DNA of 5,847 nt from assembly GCA_027064745.1 (NCBI GenBank), contig JAMOPD010000389.1:1-5847 (forward strand). Reading direction: 5' to 3'. Below the pieces are notes generated by a model. It had not been told where the DNA came from, did not search any database, and saw nothing but the letters and a program-made list of their open reading frames with translations. This DNA comes from Thermococcaceae archaeon (lineage in GTDB: Archaea; Methanobacteriota_B; Thermococci; Thermococcales; Thermococcaceae). Below are positions 3,956 through 5,847 of the stretch, one piece after another. Made by a program: the position numbers and the translations under genes. The first letter of the stretch is position 1, and the number at the start of each line of letters is the position of its first letter.

Positions 3956-5377
3956 GGTTATATAGTACTTTTTGCTATAATATTTTTGATGGTTCCTGCT
4001 TGGGGGCGTGAGAATGTGGAAGTGGATAGTGTTGGGCATTATTGGGCCAGGAGTTTTGTTTCTGCTGAAAGTATTTCAGAACAAAATGAAAAATGCTACA
4101 TTGCAAATATTTATAGCAACCTCAACAAGTTAGATTTAAAAATTACAAATCTAATAAACCAGATTGACGAAAAGAATTTAGAACTCCAGGACCTTTATCA
4201 TAAATTCGAAAAAAACAGAGACATTGATATTCTAAAAAAGATACTTAAACTTAATGATGAAATTTTATCTCTAGAAGATGAGCTGGCATTCTATAGAAGA
4301 CAGGAGATGAGCTTGAACTTAATTGAAAAATATTCGATATTAACTCCAAGAGGACTGGAAGTGTTATATTCCCATCTACCCAGAGAACAAGAAATCGTCA
4401 GGGCATACGTTCAAAAAATTCATCCGATTAAGAAAAACATTGACCTAGGTTGGCTTATTGCTTATTACCAGCAGGCTGGCGAATTAACTTTTGACGAATA
4501 TATCAAAACAGATATAGAACTTCAGAATGTTGTCAAACATATTGAAACCAACAATTCCTCCTCAAATATCAACGACATACTAAAACTTCTGAATAAAAAG
4601 AGAGAATTAAACTCTCAAATCCACACGTATGCAGAGGAGAGGGACAAATTAATAGTTTTATATCATTTGATTGAAAAAGCTAAAAAACAGAAATTTGAGC
4701 TAATAAAAACAGGAAACATTGAACCGTTAGCAATACATCTTGGAGGCATCCACCAAAGAGAAGAATGTGATTGTTCTAATCTTGAAACAAAAAGAACTCT
4801 CCCGGGAGTTAGCAGTCAATATGATGCAACTTATGCGCCTTATGTAACATACACTGATTTTAGACCTAGTGTAGTATGGATTGGAATGTACAGTACAGAT
4901 CAGCCTTATTATTGGGCATTCTGGGGAGATTTCTGTACTTATGAATTTCCAGAGACTAGAAATGATATTGTGCAATATTGGATGTGGGCAATCCAAAAAG
5001 CCCAAGAAAACCACTGGGATGGTTTGCGTTCTATCCAAGTTAAAATGTTTTATGAAGGACATGCACTAAATACAAATTATCAGCCAACATATACTCAAGA
5101 GGCTAATATAATATGGCAGTTTGACTGTAATCAGGATGGATGTTGGGCAGTTACGAACAGACTGTTTCCCCTGGAGAATCCAGACACAACTCATTACTAT
5201 GAAAGCTATAAACTTTATGTAAATGCATATTACTTAGGATGTTGCACCAGCGGGGACGTCGGCAGTTCCTGTAAATGGGCAAACAAACATTGTTATGGGT
5301 GTTTTGCTCCAGATGAATCAGCTTCACAAAACTTTGCAATATGTGTTGACCATGGTACGGGAGATTACTGTGGCTGA
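3917..5377 (+). CDS. Uncharacterised exported protein: hydrophobic N-terminus, coiled coil, Cys-rich C-terminus
   Basis: I do not recognise this 486-codon gene. The N-terminus has a hydrophobic segment (about 15-28, YIVLFAIIFLMVPA) with a possible signal cleavage after AWG30. Residues 61-265 are charged and helical with heptad-like spacing. Two parts look alike, DILK...LIEK at 104-138 and again at 220-254, separated by a tract around TNNSSS (211-216). Residues 284-485 are rich in Trp and Tyr (for example QPYYWAFWGDF, 329-339) and hold 12 cysteines: 284, 286, 340, 404, 409, 442, 443, 452, 459, 462, 476 and 485. This suggests a disulfide-stabilised extracellular domain, and DCNQDG (403-408) could bind a metal ion. 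The ATG at 3917 has no SD. A better start signal is in another frame at 4014, so the first 55 residues may be wrong. In frame, 24 more codons follow the TGA. The gene is much more AT-rich than its neighbours, suggesting horizontal acquisition. The function is unknown. Confidence 0.7.
   Translation: MRAFVLYLCNDGNGYIVLFAIIFLMVPAWGRENVEVDSVGHYWARSFVSAESISEQNEKCYIANIYSNLNKLDLKITNLINQIDEKNLELQDLYHKFEKNRDIDILKKILKLNDEILSLEDELAFYRRQEMSLNLIEKYSILTPRGLEVLYSHLPREQEIVRAYVQKIHPIKKNIDLGWLIAYYQQAGELTFDEYIKTDIELQNVVKHIETNNSSSNINDILKLLNKKRELNSQIHTYAEERDKLIVLYHLIEKAKKQKFELIKTGNIEPLAIHLGGIHQREECDCSNLETKRTLPGVSSQYDATYAPYVTYTDFRPSVVWIGMYSTDQPYYWAFWGDFCTYEFPETRNDIVQYWMWAIQKAQENHWDGLRSIQVKMFYEGHALNTNYQPTYTQEANIIWQFDCNQDGCWAVTNRLFPLENPDTTHYYESYKLYVNAYYLGCCTSGDVGSSCKWANKHCYGCFAPDESASQNFAICVDHGTGDYCG
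3952..3964 (+). promoter_or_regulatory. BRE/TATA-like promoter inside the 5' end of the 486-codon frame
   Basis: GAAATGG followed by TTATATAG resembles a BRE plus TATA box. Initiation would fall near 3985, after the ATG at 3917 but about 29 bases before the ATG at 4014, which has its own SD-like GGGCGTGAG. This supports a real translation start at 4014 rather than 3917. Confidence 0.45.
4003..4016 (+). promoter_or_regulatory. SD-like site and alternative ATG in another frame
   Basis: GGGGGCGTGAG ends just before ATG 4014-4016. The frame from there reads MWKWIVLGIIGPGVLFLLK, a typical short signal or anchor sequence, but stops after 39 codons at TAG. Adding one A to the run of five at 4089-4093 would continue it as NKMKKCYIANIYSNL into the main frame of the 486-codon gene. 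Either the gene is frameshifted or this is a coincidence. Confidence 0.4.
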
Positions 5378-5452
5378 GAATCAATAATATCCTACCATAT
5401 CCCGCCAAATAATCCCGCACCTACTTCAACAGGTGGACAGAATGAGGGTTAA
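5378..5452 (+). other. In-frame extension after the TGA of the 486-codon gene
   Basis: After TGA 5375-5377 the same frame stays open for 24 codons and ends at TAA 5450-5452. It reads as a plausible Pro/Thr/Gly-rich tail (IPPNNPAPTSTGGQNEG). The extension overlaps the SD and first codons of the next gene, the usual layout of coupled genes. A TGG-to-TGA change would explain it, but the 64 bases may equally be plain spacer. Confidence 0.3.
5431..5436 (+). promoter_or_regulatory. Shine-Dalgarno site of the gene starting at 5442
   Basis: AGGTGG lies five bases before the ATG at 5442, an ideal archaeal SD spacing, and fixes that start. No promoter is seen in the 64-base gap, so the gene is probably read with the one before it. 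Confidence 0.75.
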
Positions 5453-5847
5453 ACTTCTTCTAGGAGCCCTTTTTATTCTTATTCTCTTGATTTCTTATGT
5501 TAAAATAAACTATGACTCAAACATCAACCATGTTACATTACAGTCGAATACAACAGTACCAAATTACCCAACATCCACATCATCAACCGAAACTTTAACT
5601 TCAAATATAAGCTTCGCTAAAGAAAATTCGAATTTTACATGTCCCTTTAAAGTTAGGATCATTAAAAAATACAGAACTCCTGTGCCAGCGGTTGTATTCG
5701 GAGTGTATGAAAACAACACCCTAAAAGAACAGTACAGACTCACAGGAATGGATGGATATTCTAAATGTTATCCAGAGGGTATTTTTCTTTATACAGATTT
5801 TCCGGATTATGAAGAAGGCGGCAGAGGAGGGCCAGCAAGAGTTTTAA
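5442..5847 (+). CDS. Uncharacterised secreted or membrane-anchored protein (3' end cut off)
   Basis: An open frame of 135 codons runs off the window end, so the gene is partial. Residues 2-20 (RVKLLLGALFILILLISYV) form a signal peptide or single membrane anchor with a basic start. A Ser/Thr/Asn/Pro-rich linker (about 30-62, with VPNYPTSTSSTETLTS) follows, typical of archaeal surface proteins, with possible N-glycosylation sequons NTT, NIS, NFT and NNT. From about 67 a globular part begins: CPFKVRIIKKYRTPVPAVVF, then GVYENNTLKEQYRLTGMDGY and PEGIFLYTDF. The alternating strands and the VP..V..GVY...TG.DGY pattern resemble transthyretin/carboxypeptidase-regulatory-like beta-sandwiches that extend surface proteins, but this is inferred from pattern. 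Two cysteines lie in this part. The start at 5442 has a strong SD, and the gene follows the 486-codon gene by 64 bp, so both are likely co-expressed and exported. Confidence 0.8.
   Translation, partial: MRVKLLLGALFILILLISYVKINYDSNINHVTLQSNTTVPNYPTSTSSTETLTSNISFAKENSNFTCPFKVRIIKKYRTPVPAVVFGVYENNTLKEQYRLTGMDGYSKCYPEGIFLYTDFPDYEEGGRGGPARVL

Noticed and set aside
4727..5062. Minus-strand open frame of 111 codons inside the 486-codon gene
   Set aside because: No SD, no family resemblance, and composition as expected from the complement of an AT-rich coding region. The same applies to the minus frame at 5151-5420 and to the frames opposite fen1 and the YhbY-family gene.
5375..5377. TGA as selenocysteine codon
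   Set aside because: No selenocysteine use is known in Thermococcales, and the TGA follows Cys-Gly near the end of the frame. A plain stop or nonsense change is simpler.

Overview
The window looks like chromosomal DNA of a hyperthermophilic euryarchaeon of the order Thermococcales. The flap endonuclease, transcription factor B, S19e and PDCD5-family proteins read like Thermococcus/Pyrococcus orthologues. The non-coding parts carry archaeal BRE/TATA promoters and GGTG-type Shine-Dalgarno (SD) sites. The species cannot be fixed from sequence alone; the FEN1 wording ([10 protein letters not shown]...) is closer to my memory of Thermococcus than of Pyrococcus.

Layout. (1) 41-1066 (+): fen1, complete, with all metal-binding acidic residues and a C-terminal PCNA-binding motif. 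(2) 1071-1970 (-): tfb, a full-length TFB1-like initiation factor, convergent with fen1 with only 4 bp between the stop codons. (3) 1971-2213: the tfb promoter plus about 190 bp of apparently inserted DNA, bounded by a 15-bp direct repeat and containing a copied piece of the neighbouring gene. (4) 3787-2214 (-): a leftward run of four genes: a YhbY/CRM RNA-binding protein, ribosomal protein S19e, a PDCD5-family nucleic-acid-binding protein and an 88-residue protein of unknown function. Small gaps, and SD sites placed in or next to the preceding gene, suggest they are expressed together. (5) 3788-3916: a divergent promoter region with an inverted repeat and a G/T-rich tract. (6) 3917-5847 (+): an AT-rich accessory block encoding two apparently exported proteins that I do not recognise, the second cut off by the window end.

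The left two thirds are conserved information-processing genes for replication and repair, transcription initiation and translation. The right third differs in base composition (sampled lines of about 25-33% G+C against about 50-57% in parts of fen1). It encodes a 486-codon protein with a hydrophobic N-terminus, a helical coiled-coil middle and a cysteine/aromatic-rich C-terminal half, followed by a membrane-anchored or secreted protein with a Ser/Thr-rich linker and a probable beta-sandwich domain. This pair is the best candidate for something undescribed.

The 5' end of the 486-codon gene is ambiguous. A better promoter, SD site and signal sequence sit in another reading frame at 4014, and one extra A in the A-run at 4089-4093 would join that frame to the main one. 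Its 3' end also continues in frame past the TGA for 24 proline-rich codons that overlap the start of the next gene. The gene may therefore be frameshifted or slightly degraded, or the sequence may contain errors.
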